A DNA stretch of 64,000 bases from SCN-70-22 sp046327755 (GTDB taxonomy: Bacteria; Gemmatimonadota; Gemmatimonadetes; Gemmatimonadales; Gemmatimonadaceae). The notes beneath the pieces are model-generated. The model did not search any database. It saw only the letters and a program-made list of their open reading frames with translations, and was not told where the DNA came from. Shown here piece after piece: positions 34,273-43,171 of this stretch (positions within the stretch are counted from its first letter, which is position 1; each line of letters starts with the position of its first letter). The translations under genes were made by a program, and so were the position numbers. The DNA is taken from assembly GCA_046327755.1 (NCBI GenBank), contig JAXLXW010000004.1, positions 1-64,000 of the forward strand, written 5' to 3'.

Positions 34273-37224
34273 ATGCCTGCCAGCCTTGCGATGTTCTCTT
34301 GCGCGCGGCGCGTTCGCCGCGTGCCATTTGTTCTCATGGCGACGCTGCTTTCGGCGTCCGGGTCGCTCCTTCCGCCGTCGCGTGCAGACGCGCAGTACCT
34401 CACGCGCCCGGAACGCAACTGGGAGACGATCGAGACGACGCACTTCCGGCTGCACTATCCCGCCGAGATGCGGGTGTGGGTGCGCCCGGTCGCCGAACGA
34501 ATGGAATCGGTGGCCGCGTCGGTGAACGCGCTCGTGGGGAACGCCCCAACGGCCCGCGTCACGGTGATGGTCGAGGATCCGTCGAATGTCTCGAACGGAT
34601 TCGCCGTCCCCTTGCTCGAGGGTCCGGTGATCTTCCTCTGGCCCACTCCCCCCACCCCATCGGTGTCGTTCGGGCAGCACCGCGGTTGGGGGGAGATCCT
34701 CGCCGTGCACGAGTACGGGCATATCGCGCACCTCACCGTGCCGACGCGCAGTGGCGGCGAGCGCCTGCTGTGGCGCTTTCTCCCGACGCGCATCGGTCCG
34801 GTGGCGCGGAAGAGCCCGGCCTGGGTGATCGAGGGGTATGCCACGTATATCGAGGGGAAGCTGACGGCGAACGGGCGGCCGAACTCGGTGGGGCGCGCGG
34901 CGGTCCTGCGCGAGTGGGCGCTCGAGGGGCGGCTCCCTACCTATGGACAGCTGAACGATGCGGAGCCGTACCTGGGCGGGGCAATGCGGTACCTGGTGGG
35001 GAGCGCCTTCCTCGAGTGGCTGGCGGCGCGCAAGGGGGACGAGAGCCTCAACCACCTGTGGCGGCGCATGAGCGCGCGCCAGCGTCGCAGCTTCGCGGAG
35101 GCGTTCCGCGGCGTGTACGGGGCAGGACCGGACGACCTCTATGGCGCCTTCTACACGGAGGTGATGGAGAAGGCGCTCGAGTCTCGTCGCCAGCTGCAAT
35201 CCGCGGGCGTGGTCCAGGGGGACCTGGTGCAGAAGCTCGCGTGGGCCACGGGAGAGCCGGCCGTGTCGCGGGACGGCGCGCGTGTGGCGGTGGTGCTGCG
35301 CGCGCCGGGCAAGCCCTCGCGCGTGGTGGTCTGGTCGTCGCGCGACGAGGGGGTGGACTCGAGCGTGGTGCGGGCGCGCCAGCGCATGCTGGCGCGCGAC
35401 CCGCAGGACGTGGCCCCGTTCGACTCGTTCCCTCCCCCCAAGCGCGCGCAGAAGACGCTCTTCGCCGTGGCCGGACGCGGGCACGACAACCCGCGCTGGT
35501 TCGCCGACGGCGACCGCCTGCTCGTGAGCCGCGATGAGCCGTTAGGCGACGGCGCCTTCCGCCCGGACCTGTTCATCTGGAACGTGCGGCGCGGCGGGAT
35601 GCGACGCGTGACGCACGGCGCGGGGATCCGGATGGCAGACCCTGCCCCCGATGGCAAGAGCGCGGCGGCGGTGCGCTGTGCGGCCGGCGTGTGCGACCTG
35701 GTGCGCGTCGACCTGGCGAACGGTCGCATCACGACGATGGTGGCAGGATCGCCGTTTGTCGTCTGGCATCGCCCGCGCTGGTCGCCTGACGGTTCGCGCC
35801 TGGCGGCGAGCGTGCAGCGCGACGGACGCTGGTGGACCTTCCTCGTCAACCCGGCCACGGGCAGCGCGACGCCACTTGACCCGGGCGACGGTGCCAATCG
35901 TTACGCGCCGGCGTGGACCAAAGAGGGAAAGCTGGTGGTCGTCAGCGAGCGCGGGGGCGTCCCCAACCTCGAGCTGCTCGACCCGGAGACCGGGGCGCCG
36001 CGCGCCCTGACGCGCGTGACGGGCGCCGTCGCCGCCCCCGACGCCGCTCCCGACGGCAGCGTCTGGTACCTGTCACTGCATGCCAAGGGCTACGACGTGC
36101 GGCGCCTGTCGATCACCAAGGCGTTAGGCGCGAGCGAGGGACGCGTGGTGGCCCTCGAACCTCGCCTCTTCCCCGCCGCCCCTCCGGCGCCGGCAGGGCG
36201 CGGCGCCACCTTTGCCGCCCAGCCGGTGCGCGGCCCGAGCGACTATGGCACGGGTCCGCGAAACTGGCGCGTGCTTCCCGGCGGCAGCTTCGGTCCCGAT
36301 GGCGACATGGCCTCGTTGATGATCGCCAACGTCGATCCGGTGGGACGCCTGAGCGTGGTGGCACAGGGAGGCTACGGACAGCGCGGGGCGTGGCGCGGCG
36401 GGTCGCTCGCCACGGCGTTGCGCCTGTCGCGCGTCCAGCTGGAGACGAGCGGCTGGTACGCGGAGCACGCCCCGTCGGAGCAGGCGGCGGGGAGCTTTGC
36501 CTCGCTCAACATCGACTCGCGCTTTACCGGGTTAGGGCTTGCCGCGCGGCTGGCGCGCGACGGCGGGGCGTGGGGTTTCGCGCTACGCACCGGCGGAAGC
36601 GTGGCGCAGGTGAACGGCAACCAGCTCGACGGTGCGGGGCGCGTCATGGGCTTTGCCGACCTGCGCGGGCGGCTCACCTGGACGTTCCGCGGCCTCACCG
36701 TCTCCCCGCAGGTCTTCGCGCAGATGGCGCAGGGCGGGACGGGCGGCGACTCATGGACACGCGGACTCTCGTCTGGCGCGCTGGCGATCGGGACCCCGTC
36801 GGTCTCGCTGCGCGCCGAAGGCACGGTCGGTACGACGACGACCGCGGGGCCGGGTGAGTTCGGGCGCGCCTTCGAGCAGTTCGCGGTCGGCGGCAGCTAC
36901 CTCCCCTTCTTCGACCAGGCCTTTCTCTCGCAGCGGATCTCGGTCCCGTCCGTCCCCGTCGGCTACGCGTCGGGTCGCAAGGTCGGCATCGGGCGCCTGT
37001 CCACGCGGCTGCTGGGCGTTGAACCGTACGCGCTCTGGATTGCGGCTGGCGACAAGCTCACGCGCTACCAGCGCGTCCTGGGCGCCGAACGGACGATCGA
37101 CGTGCCGGGCATCGGCTTCGCGCGACTGCCGGGGACCAAGCTCCGCGCCGGCATCGGCTACTCCATGGACGAACCCTACAAGGAGAAGATCCGACCGTAC
37201 GTGAGCGTGACCTATCGCCCCTGA
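34273..37224 (+). CDS. Secreted gluzincin peptidase with beta-propeller and barrel-like C-terminus
   Basis: A large exported protein (983 residues from ATG 34273; ATG 34291 is an alternative). It has a signal peptide (FVLMATLLSASGSLLP...ADAQ). The peptidase-MA-like domain carries HEYGH (146-150) and the glutamate in WVIEGYATY (E187). About 400 residues of TolB/WD-type beta-propeller repeats follow, with motifs such as PRWSPDGSRLA and NPRWFADGDRLL. The C-terminal 300 residues are rich in alternating hydrophobic strands and end YVSVTYRP, suggesting a beta-barrel in the outer membrane. Homologous architecture is common in Gemmatimonadota and Bacteroidota; the substrate is unknown. Confidence 0.82.
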   Translation: MPASLAMFSCARRVRRVPFVLMATLLSASGSLLPPSRADAQYLTRPERNWETIETTHFRLHYPAEMRVWVRPVAERMESVAASVNALVGNAPTARVTVMVEDPSNVSNGFAVPLLEGPVIFLWPTPPTPSVSFGQHRGWGEILAVHEYGHIAHLTVPTRSGGERLLWRFLPTRIGPVARKSPAWVIEGYATYIEGKLTANGRPNSVGRAAVLREWALEGRLPTYGQLNDAEPYLGGAMRYLVGSAFLEWLAARKGDESLNHLWRRMSARQRRSFAEAFRGVYGAGPDDLYGAFYTEVMEKALESRRQLQSAGVVQGDLVQKLAWATGEPAVSRDGARVAVVLRAPGKPSRVVVWSSRDEGVDSSVVRARQRMLARDPQDVAPFDSFPPPKRAQKTLFAVAGRGHDNPRWFADGDRLLVSRDEPLGDGAFRPDLFIWNVRRGGMRRVTHGAGIRMADPAPDGKSAAAVRCAAGVCDLVRVDLANGRITTMVAGSPFVVWHRPRWSPDGSRLAASVQRDGRWWTFLVNPATGSATPLDPGDGANRYAPAWTKEGKLVVVSERGGVPNLELLDPETGAPRALTRVTGAVAAPDAAPDGSVWYLSLHAKGYDVRRLSITKALGASEGRVVALEPRLFPAAPPAPAGRGATFAAQPVRGPSDYGTGPRNWRVLPGGSFGPDGDMASLMIANVDPVGRLSVVAQGGYGQRGAWRGGSLATALRLSRVQLETSGWYAEHAPSEQAAGSFASLNIDSRFTGLGLAARLARDGGAWGFALRTGGSVAQVNGNQLDGAGRVMGFADLRGRLTWTFRGLTVSPQVFAQMAQGGTGGDSWTRGLSSGALAIGTPSVSLRAEGTVGTTTTAGPGEFGRAFEQFAVGGSYLPFFDQAFLSQRISVPSVPVGYASGRKVGIGRLSTRLLGVEPYALWIAAGDKLTRYQRVLGAERTIDVPGIGFARLPGTKLRAGIGYSMDEPYKEKIRPYVSVTYRP

Positions 37225-37302
37225 CCGGCTAGCGCGGCGGTCGAGGGGCGCGCCATCCCGCGCTGCGAATGCGCGCCGCGGGCGAGCGGCGGACGACGAT
37301 CA

Positions 37303-37698
37303 TCACGACTCGCGCGTCGACCACGCGACGTTGCACGCCTTCTCGCCGAAGACCGCGGGCGGGTGATCGCCGGTGCCGAGGATGTCATGCAGCATCTCGT
37401 GCTTCACGAGCGAGGCGTTGTTCACCCACGTCTCGGCGATGTAGACGTCGTGCGGCGAGTTCCAGCGCCCTATGCAGGGACCGTTCGGACACGGAAAGTC
37501 ATCCCCTTTCAGCACCCAGAAGCGCACCCGATCCATGGTGGCCTTCTTCTGCGCGCATTCCTCGACCTCGGCCCACCACTGACGGTACACCGACGGGATA
37601 TCGAGCGGGGCCGCGCCCTCGGGCTCGTAGCGGCAGCCGGTAGCGCCGAGCACGATGGCAGCGAATGAGGCAATCTGGCGAAGACGGCGACCCTGCAT
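37303..37698 (-). CDS. Lipoprotein with metzincin-like HExxH motif
   Basis: A 131-residue protein with a lipoprotein signal (ASFAAIVLGATGC, lipidated C22). Its C-terminal part contains KHEMLHDILGTGDH. The His-Glu-x2-His (H100, E101, H104), the Gly (G108) and the final His (H112) resemble the metzincin zinc site, with one extra residue on each side of the glycine. Cysteines at 48, 70, 75 and 122 may form disulfides. It is probably a small periplasmic metalloprotein or an inactive relative. It is transcribed alone; a CRP-type palindrome lies 23 bp upstream of the ATG. Confidence 0.7.
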   Translation of the reverse strand: MQGRRLRQIASFAAIVLGATGCRYEPEGAAPLDIPSVYRQWWAEVEECAQKKATMDRVRFWVLKGDDFPCPNGPCIGRWNSPHDVYIAETWVNNASLVKHEMLHDILGTGDHPPAVFGEKACNVAWSTRES

Positions 37699-37720
37699 GA
37701 CGACCCTGCACCCGGTGGAT

Positions 37721-37736
37721 TGTGACCTGGCTCACA
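37721..37736. promoter_or_regulatory. Perfect CRP/FNR-superfamily operator
   Basis: TGTGA-CCTGGC-TCACA matches the CRP consensus TGTGA-N6-TCACA exactly in both half sites. It lies 23-38 bp upstream of the minus-strand lipoprotein ATG (37698), a location that would overlap the core promoter and suggest repression or class II activation. The 386-bp gap from 37699 to 38084 contains nothing else recognisable. Confidence 0.5.
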
Positions 37737-38084
37737 CTGAGCCTTTGCCGGGGTGTTTAGCGGGATTGGTGCCGATCCCCCTCAGGCGTCGCCGAGGCAC
37801 GACAGGGATGTCGGGCAGAATGACCGAGAATCGGTAAGCGTGTCCGAAGTAACGGGTTAGCACTCGCACCGGGATGCGGCGTCGACGCCACGAGCCGCGG
37901 CGATCCGACCAGCCTGAGGCACGCCGTGGCAGCGCCGCGCGAGAGTGCAGCGAGGGCGCTACAGGGGACGGGTCAGCGCGTCACGCCCTCATCGCAGGTC
38001 ATCCCGGGCGCATGGTGCGGGACGGCGCGAGCGCGTAAGCTCTCAGCGCCGCGAGACACCGAACCGTCCACCACCTCACGAGCC

Positions 38085-38669
38085 ATGTCGCCCACCCGAC
38101 TTGTCGTCGCCTCCGCCATCGCCCTGTCGATGAGCCTCACCGCTTGGCCGGTCGCCGGGGCCCAGAGCCCGGCGCCCCGTCGTCTCTCGCTGGACTCGCT
38201 CCCCCGCCCTGCGGCGAATCCGGCGGACGTCTCCTCGCCGGACGCGATTCTCAAGGCGCTGTACGACGTGATCTCCGGCCCCGCGGGGGTCAAGCGCGAC
38301 TGGGACCGCTTTCGTTCGCTCTTCGTGCTGAACGCGCGGCTCATGCCAACGCGCCCGAACCCGACCGGCGGGGCGTCGGTCATGGTGTGGAGCGCTGACG
38401 ACTACGCCGCGCTTGCCGGAGCGTCGCTGGAGAAGAGCGGCTTCTTCGAACGGGAGATCGCGCGGAAGACCGAGGCGTACGGCAACATCATGCACGTCTT
38501 CTCGACCTACGAGTCGCGCCGCACGGCCGACCCGGCCGAGAAGCCGTTCGCCCGGGGGATCAACTCCATCCAGCTGCTCAAGGACGGCAGTCGCTGGTGG
38601 GTGGTCTCGATTTTCTGGGACGCCGAGCGCCCCGGGAACGAGATTCCCGCGCAGTACCTGCCGCGTTAG
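38085..38669 (+). CDS. Secreted NTF2/SnoaL-like protein
   Basis: A 194-residue exported protein (ATG 38085). The signal peptide is LVVASAIALSMSLTAWPVAGAQ. The mature domain, with ILKALYDVISGPAGVKRDWDRFRSLFV at the start and GINSIQLLKDGSRWWVVSIFWDAE at the end, has the helix-then-curved-sheet pattern of NTF2/SnoaL-like folds. These bind small ligands or act as scaffolds. The specific role is unknown. The open frame extends upstream to 37926 without signal-like sequence. Confidence 0.7.
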   Translation: MSPTRLVVASAIALSMSLTAWPVAGAQSPAPRRLSLDSLPRPAANPADVSSPDAILKALYDVISGPAGVKRDWDRFRSLFVLNARLMPTRPNPTGGASVMVWSADDYAALAGASLEKSGFFEREIARKTEAYGNIMHVFSTYESRRTADPAEKPFARGINSIQLLKDGSRWWVVSIFWDAERPGNEIPAQYLPR

Positions 38670-38672
38670 GCG

Positions 38673-39014
38673 CTAGGCGATGAGCGGCCTGGGCTGGGAG
38701 GTGCCGCAGACCGTGCACGCGCACATCCCCTTCCCGTAGAGGGCAAGGTCGCCATCCAGGCCGCAGGCATCGCAGTGCCCCGGAACGGTGCGGAGGTTGT
38801 CGATCGGCAGCCCGCTGTTGATCAGGCGGGTGACCATCGCGCTCGGCGCCGCCGCGCCGAGGGGGCACATCGTCCCGCTGCACCAGTCGCCGATCTCGAG
38901 GCAGACCAGTTCGGGATCGTGCACGTTGGCTTGGGCGTCCTCGTGGGACTCGTCGGTGACCAGCACGTGCACGTGCCGGTCACACCCCTGACAGAACATC
39001 TGCGTCTGCTTCAC
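38673..39014 (-). CDS. Cysteine-rich zinc-ribbon-like protein
   Basis: A 113-residue cytoplasmic protein starting at GTG 39014, preceded by GGAGG at a six-base spacing. It contains several Cys pairs: FCQGCDRH, CSGTMC, HCDACG and CACTVCG. This suggests two zinc ribbons or a small metal cluster. It faces the NTF2-like gene tail to tail (3 bp apart) and ends 5' of apbE. No family name is recognised. Confidence 0.6.
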   Translation of the reverse strand: MKQTQMFCQGCDRHVHVLVTDESHEDAQANVHDPELVCLEIGDWCSGTMCPLGAAAPSAMVTRLINSGLPIDNLRTVPGHCDACGLDGDLALYGKGMCACTVCGTSQPRPLIA

Positions 39015-39090
39015 TGGCGCCTCCGCGACTAGCTCGCTGGGATTCCGCCGCGTGCGACCGGTGTCGCACGCGGCGCCGCCTACCGATTCA

Positions 39091-40086
39091 CTACGCCCAC
39101 GACACCACGCGAGCGCCACGCGTGCGGGCCTGGAGCACCGCCTGCGCGCGATCGCGCGTCATGCCGAACACCGCCGTGGTCGCCGCATCCGCGTCCATGC
39201 ACGTGGCGGCGACGACGGTCACGCTACGCTCCGACGTGCGGCGGGGGGCCGCCGTGTCGGGATCCATCAGGTGATGGTACCGCACACCACGGTACCGGAA
39301 GAACTGCTCGTAGTCACCAGACGTCGCGACCGCTTCGTCGGAGACGTCGAGCGTCCCCAGCAACGCGCGCGCGTCGTCAGGCGACTGGATGCCGACGCGC
39401 CACTTCTCGCCATCGGGTCCGTTGCCGATCGCCACGATTTCGCCGCCGACGTTCACGAGCGCCTGGCGAATACCCGCTTCGCGCAAGGCGTCGCCGGCCC
39501 GGTCGACGCCGTATCCCTTGGCAATCGCCCCGAGATCGAGGTGGATGTCGGGATCGGTGAAGCGCACCACCGGCGTTCCCGCTTCGTGTCCCAGTTGCAC
39601 GTGACGGTAGAAATGACGAGCCGCCAGGGGCTGCACCGACGCGTCCGGCGGCGGTTCATGGCGATGCATCACGTCCCACAGCTCCGACACGCGCCCGATC
39701 GCCGGGTCGAAGGCGCCGTCGCTCGCTTGCGCCCAGCGAATCGCCGACTCGAGCACCGCGTACGTCGCCGGGGTGATCGCCACCGCGCGCTCGAAGGCGA
39801 ACCGATTGGCCTGTCCTACATCGGAGTCGTCGCGGAAGCGTGACATCGTGCGCTCCACGCGCGTGAGCTCGGCGAATGCCGCGTCCAGCGCCCGTTCGCC
39901 GCGCGCGAGGTCGTCGTGCAGCAGCGTGATATCGGCGATCGTCCCCATCACGGGAAGCTGCCGCCGCACCAGCTGCCGGCGGTGACGATGGGCGAGCGGA
40001 AGCGATGCGACGACGAAGGCACCGACGCCGAGGACGAGGAACTCGCGACGGGACGGCCGCCCGACGCTTCGGGTTGACTCGGTCAT
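39091..40086 (-). CDS. apbE: ApbE FAD:protein FMN transferase
   Basis: Attaches FMN covalently to Thr in Rnf/Nqr subunits. 331 residues from ATG 40086. The N-terminus carries a twin-arginine-like signal (SRREFLVLGVGAFVVASLPLA), so the enzyme works in the periplasm, where RnfG and RnfD are modified. The ApbE fold shows MGTIADITL, ERTMSRFRDDSDVGQAN, DLGAIAKGYGVDRAGDAL, and LVNVGGEIVAIG. It is the last gene of the redox operon, which fits a maturation role for the Rnf complex encoded just upstream. Confidence 0.94.
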   Translation of the reverse strand: MTESTRSVGRPSRREFLVLGVGAFVVASLPLAHRHRRQLVRRQLPVMGTIADITLLHDDLARGERALDAAFAELTRVERTMSRFRDDSDVGQANRFAFERAVAITPATYAVLESAIRWAQASDGAFDPAIGRVSELWDVMHRHEPPPDASVQPLAARHFYRHVQLGHEAGTPVVRFTDPDIHLDLGAIAKGYGVDRAGDALREAGIRQALVNVGGEIVAIGNGPDGEKWRVGIQSPDDARALLGTLDVSDEAVATSGDYEQFFRYRGVRYHHLMDPDTAAPRRTSERSVTVVAATCMDADAATTAVFGMTRDRAQAVLQARTRGARVVSWA

Positions 40087-40235
40087 GACAAGTGATCTCC
40101 TGCAGGGTCCTGGCGATGACACGCCCCGCCACACGCGCCGCACCCTCCGCCCGTGCACTCGGTCCGCGGACGAACGAGGCCAAACACCACGAAGAGGATC
40201 GCGAAACCCACGATCCCGTAGACGGCTGACATCAT
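40083..40235 (-). CDS. Tiny four-cysteine membrane protein in rnf operon (NqrM-like candidate)
   Basis: A 50-residue protein from ATG 40235 with one membrane helix (VYGIVGFAILFVVFGLV) and a cytoplasmic or periplasmic tail. The tail contains C27, C32, C35 and C39 in TECTGGGCGACGGACH. It overlaps rnfA (ATG inside TCATGA) and apbE, so translation is coupled. In Na+-NQR operons a small Cys-rich membrane protein, NqrM, sits beside apbE and helps insert the iron centre between NqrD and NqrE, which are homologues of RnfE and RnfA. This gene has the same position and design but no clear sequence match, so NqrM-like function is a hypothesis. Confidence 0.65.
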   Translation of the reverse strand: MMSAVYGIVGFAILFVVFGLVRPRTECTGGGCGACGGACHRQDPAGDHLS

Positions 40236-40807
40236 GAGGTCCCCAGTCCGGCAAAGCCCATGAAGGCCATGGACAGGCAACTGGCGATGAACAGGACGAT
40301 GGCCATGGGGCGTGCCACCTGCGGCACCTCGGTCAACTCGGTGCGCATGCGAATCGAGGCGAGGAGCGTGAGCGCCAGCGTCAGCCCCAGCCCGGCCCCG
40401 ATCGCGAAGGCGAGCCCCTCGATGAGGTTGTAGTTGCGATTGGTCTGGAAGATGGCCAGACCGAGGATCGCGCAGTTCGTCGTGATGAGCGGGAGATAGA
40501 TCCCCAGCTGCCGGAAGAGCACCGGATAGTGCTTCTTCACCGCCATCTCCACGATCTGCACCGCCGACGCGATGACGACGATGAAGGCAATCGTGCGCAG
40601 GTACGGCGCCGGCCCCAGCACGTACTTGTTGAGGAACCACGCCGAGAGCGCGGTCATCAGCAGCACGAAGGTGTTGGCCAACCCGAGCTTGAAGGCGGTC
40701 TCGATCTGCTTGGTCACGCCGAAGAACGAACACAACCCCAGGAACATGACCAGGGTGAAGTTGTTCACCAGCAACGACGAGATGATGATCCAGGCAACGT
40801 TGCCCAT
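40232..40807 (-). CDS. rnfA: Rnf complex subunit A
   Basis: Integral membrane subunit of the ion-pumping ferredoxin:NAD+ oxidoreductase. 191 residues from ATG 40807 with six membrane helices. Conserved motifs are VNNFTLVMFLGLCSFFGV and ITTNCAILGLA, each with the Cys that ligates the intramembrane iron centre shared with RnfE. The start overlaps the rnfE stop (TGATG). Confidence 0.95.
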   Translation of the reverse strand: MGNVAWIIISSLLVNNFTLVMFLGLCSFFGVTKQIETAFKLGLANTFVLLMTALSAWFLNKYVLGPAPYLRTIAFIVVIASAVQIVEMAVKKHYPVLFRQLGIYLPLITTNCAILGLAIFQTNRNYNLIEGLAFAIGAGLGLTLALTLLASIRMRTELTEVPQVARPMAIVLFIASCLSMAFMGFAGLGTS

Positions 40808-41487
40808 CAGGCCCTCACGTCGACGGTACGCTTGGCGCGCCAGTCCTTCACGACGGTGATCGCCAGCAGCAACAGCCCGAGGGTGAAGAACCCTCCCGGC
40901 GGGAGGACCATGAAGGTCCACGGTTCATAGCTCGCCGGCAGGACGCGGAAGCCGAGCCACGATCCGTTCCCCAGGATCTCGCGAATCGATCCCAGCGTGG
41001 TGAGCGAGATGGTGAAACCGAGTCCCATCCCGATCGCGTCCAGCACCGAGCGGCCAACGGGCTCCTTGGCCGCGAACGCCTCCTGACGTCCGAGCAGGAG
41101 GCAGTTGGCCACGATGAGCGCGATGAACGGGCCGAGCGCCTTGTGGATGTCGGGAACGAGCGCCTGCAGGAGGAGTTCCGCGAGCGTCACAAAGGTCGCG
41201 ATGATCAGGATGTACGACGCGATTCGCACCTCGTTGGGGAACCACTTCTTGAGCAGCGAGACGAAGAACTCGGAGCCGAGGAGGACAAAGAGCGTCGCCA
41301 TCCCCATGGCGAAGGCGTTCGCCACGTTGTTGGTGACGGCCATGGTCGGGCACATGCCGAGCATCTGCACGACGACGGGATTCTCCTTGAGGATCCCTCG
41401 CATGAAGTCGGTCATGAGCGGCCGTTCGATCGCCGTGACGGCAGGGGCCGTCGTCGACTCGGCAGGCGCGTGCGCGGTCGCGGTCAT
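40807..41487 (-). CDS. rnfE: Rnf complex subunit E
   Basis: Six-helix membrane subunit paired with RnfA. 226 residues from ATG 41487. After a 25-residue hydrophilic N-terminus it shows LKENPVVVQMLGMCPTMAVTN and VANCLLLGRQEAFAA, with the two iron-ligand cysteines, and GLGFTISLTTLGSIREILGNG. Homologous to NqrD. The start overlaps the rnfG stop by 4 bp. Confidence 0.95.
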   Translation of the reverse strand: MTATAHAPAESTTAPAVTAIERPLMTDFMRGILKENPVVVQMLGMCPTMAVTNNVANAFAMGMATLFVLLGSEFFVSLLKKWFPNEVRIASYILIIATFVTLAELLLQALVPDIHKALGPFIALIVANCLLLGRQEAFAAKEPVGRSVLDAIGMGLGFTISLTTLGSIREILGNGSWLGFRVLPASYEPWTFMVLPPGGFFTLGLLLLAITVVKDWRAKRTVDVRA

Positions 41488-42164
41488 GGGGCTCCTTGCT
41501 TCTTGTACGCGACGAGCAGCGGTTGCCACTTGGCCACCGCGTTGTTGATGATGCGCGTGACGGCGCGCGAGGAGATAGTCGCCCCGCTGATCGCCTGCAC
41601 CTCGCCGGGGTTGCTGCCGCTGCGTGTCTTGACGGCCTTGAGCGGGGCCACGAGCCCAGGCCATTGCGTCGCGAAGACGGTGTCCTTCTCGATCTTGTCG
41701 CCGAGGCCTGGCGTCTCCTTCTGGTCCATGATCTTCATCCCGAGGAGCCTCCCCGTCGCCGGGTCGAAGCCGATCATCAGGTTGATGATCTCGGCGAATC
41801 CGGGCTCGCCCGCGGAGACGGCAACGCCGATCTCCTTCCCGGTCGAGTCGAAGCCGACGAAGGCGGTCGCGAGTTCTGATCGCTCGCCGCGCGGCGTCGA
41901 CGTGAGGGCACCGCCCTCGAGATAGAGCGTATCCCACCGCGCCGGATGGTGCAGCACTTCGTTGACCGTGCTGCGCATGACCAGCGCCTTGTGCGCCAGC
42001 ACGCTCGGGAGCGTCCACTGGTAGACGATGACGACGAGCAGGCCGGCGAGCGCCCCCGCGATGCTGAGCGTGGCGATGAGCTTCCACGCCGGCGTGTCGA
42101 CCTGCGCCGGGAGTTCCGAGGCGCCCGCGGGGGCGCCACCACCGTGCATGTGCGCGTGACTCAT
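41484..42164 (-). CDS. rnfG: Rnf complex subunit G (FMN-binding)
   Basis: A periplasmic electron carrier with covalent FMN. 226 residues from ATG 42164 with one membrane helix (IATLSIAGALAGLLVVIVY). The flavinylation motif is ISGATISS, acceptor T196, as recognised by ApbE. GFAEIINLMIGFDPATGRLLGMKI is the family core. A His/Gly-rich N-terminus (HAHMHGGG) precedes the helix and is unusual. Confidence 0.94.
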   Translation of the reverse strand: MSHAHMHGGGAPAGASELPAQVDTPAWKLIATLSIAGALAGLLVVIVYQWTLPSVLAHKALVMRSTVNEVLHHPARWDTLYLEGGALTSTPRGERSELATAFVGFDSTGKEIGVAVSAGEPGFAEIINLMIGFDPATGRLLGMKIMDQKETPGLGDKIEKDTVFATQWPGLVAPLKAVKTRSGSNPGEVQAISGATISSRAVTRIINNAVAKWQPLLVAYKKQGAP

Positions 42165-43171
42165 GCAATCACCCGTTTGGTGGTGCCGAACACGCGCGGC
42201 TGCGTGGCCTTGTTGATGAACGGCGTGAAGGCGTTCATCAGGAGGATGGCGTACATGACCCCCTCGGGGAGCCCGCCCCAGATGCGGATGACGACCGTCA
42301 GGACGCCGACGCCGGCGGCGAAGACCCAGCGCCCCATGTTCGTGACCGGCGACGTGACCATGTCGGTCGCCATGTAGACGGCACCGAGCATCAGCCCACC
42401 GGAGCAGAGCATGAACAACGGATCCGGATAGCGAGGGACGATGAGGTGCAGGACGCCGGAGACGACGGCGACGGAGGCGAGCACGCCGACCGGGATGCGC
42501 CAGTTGAGGTACGACTTCCAGGCCAGGAATGCGCCGCAGAGCAGGATCACCGGCGTCGACGTCTCACCTAACGACCCGCCCGTCGTCCCGATGAACAGGT
42601 CGAGGAGCGCCGTCCCCTTTCCCTCGAACTTCCAGAGGCCGAGCGGCGTGGCCGCGGTGATCGCATCGACCGCACGCGGATGCGTGAACGGGAAGGCGAA
42701 CAGGTCGCCATGAAGCGTCCAGAACGGAGCGCGTGCAACCGGCCACGTGGTGATGGCCACCGGGAAGGCCGCTTGCAGGAAGGCGCGACCGAAGAGCGCC
42801 GGGTTGAAGATGTTCTGGCCCAGGCCGCCAAACACGATCTTGCCGAAGCCGATCCCCATCGCGCCGCCCAGTGCCGCCATCCACAGCGGGAGGCTGGCGG
42901 GGAGCGTGAGGCCAAGCAGGAGCCCGGTGATCATCGCCGACCCGTCGAACAGCGAGCCCGACTTGCCAAAGACGCGCTCCGTTATCAATGCGCCAGCGGT
43001 CGCCGCCACGATGATGAGCAGCGAGCCAATGCCGAAGAACCAGAGGGACGACAGGATGATCGGCACGAGCGACGCGACGACCGTCCACATGATGCGCGGC
43101 GTGCTGTCCGTCGCACGCAGGTGCGGCGACGCCGTGATCACCAGGCGCGTAGATTGCTGCGGAGCACTCAT
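42161..43171 (-). CDS. rnfD: Rnf complex subunit D
   Basis: Membrane subunit with covalent FMN and a major part of the ion channel. 336 residues from ATG 43171. Around nine helices; RNF/NQR B-D motifs include GLTLPASLPLWMAALGGAMGI and GGLGQNIFNPALFGRAFL. The flavinylation threonine lies in DAITAATPLGLW. The start overlaps the rnfC stop (ATGA) and the stop overlaps rnfG. The ORF upstream of ATG 43171 lies within rnfC and is not used. Confidence 0.95.
   Translation of the reverse strand: MSAPQQSTRLVITASPHLRATDSTPRIMWTVVASLVPIILSSLWFFGIGSLLIIVAATAGALITERVFGKSGSLFDGSAMITGLLLGLTLPASLPLWMAALGGAMGIGFGKIVFGGLGQNIFNPALFGRAFLQAAFPVAITTWPVARAPFWTLHGDLFAFPFTHPRAVDAITAATPLGLWKFEGKGTALLDLFIGTTGGSLGETSTPVILLCGAFLAWKSYLNWRIPVGVLASVAVVSGVLHLIVPRYPDPLFMLCSGGLMLGAVYMATDMVTSPVTNMGRWVFAAGVGVLTVVIRIWGGLPEGVMYAILLMNAFTPFINKATQPRVFGTTKRVIA

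Noticed and set aside
37655..37837. 60-residue plus-strand frame upstream of the NTF2-like gene
   Set aside because: It overlaps the lipoprotein gene antisense and the CRP-type site, and has Arg-rich composition and no ribosome-binding site.
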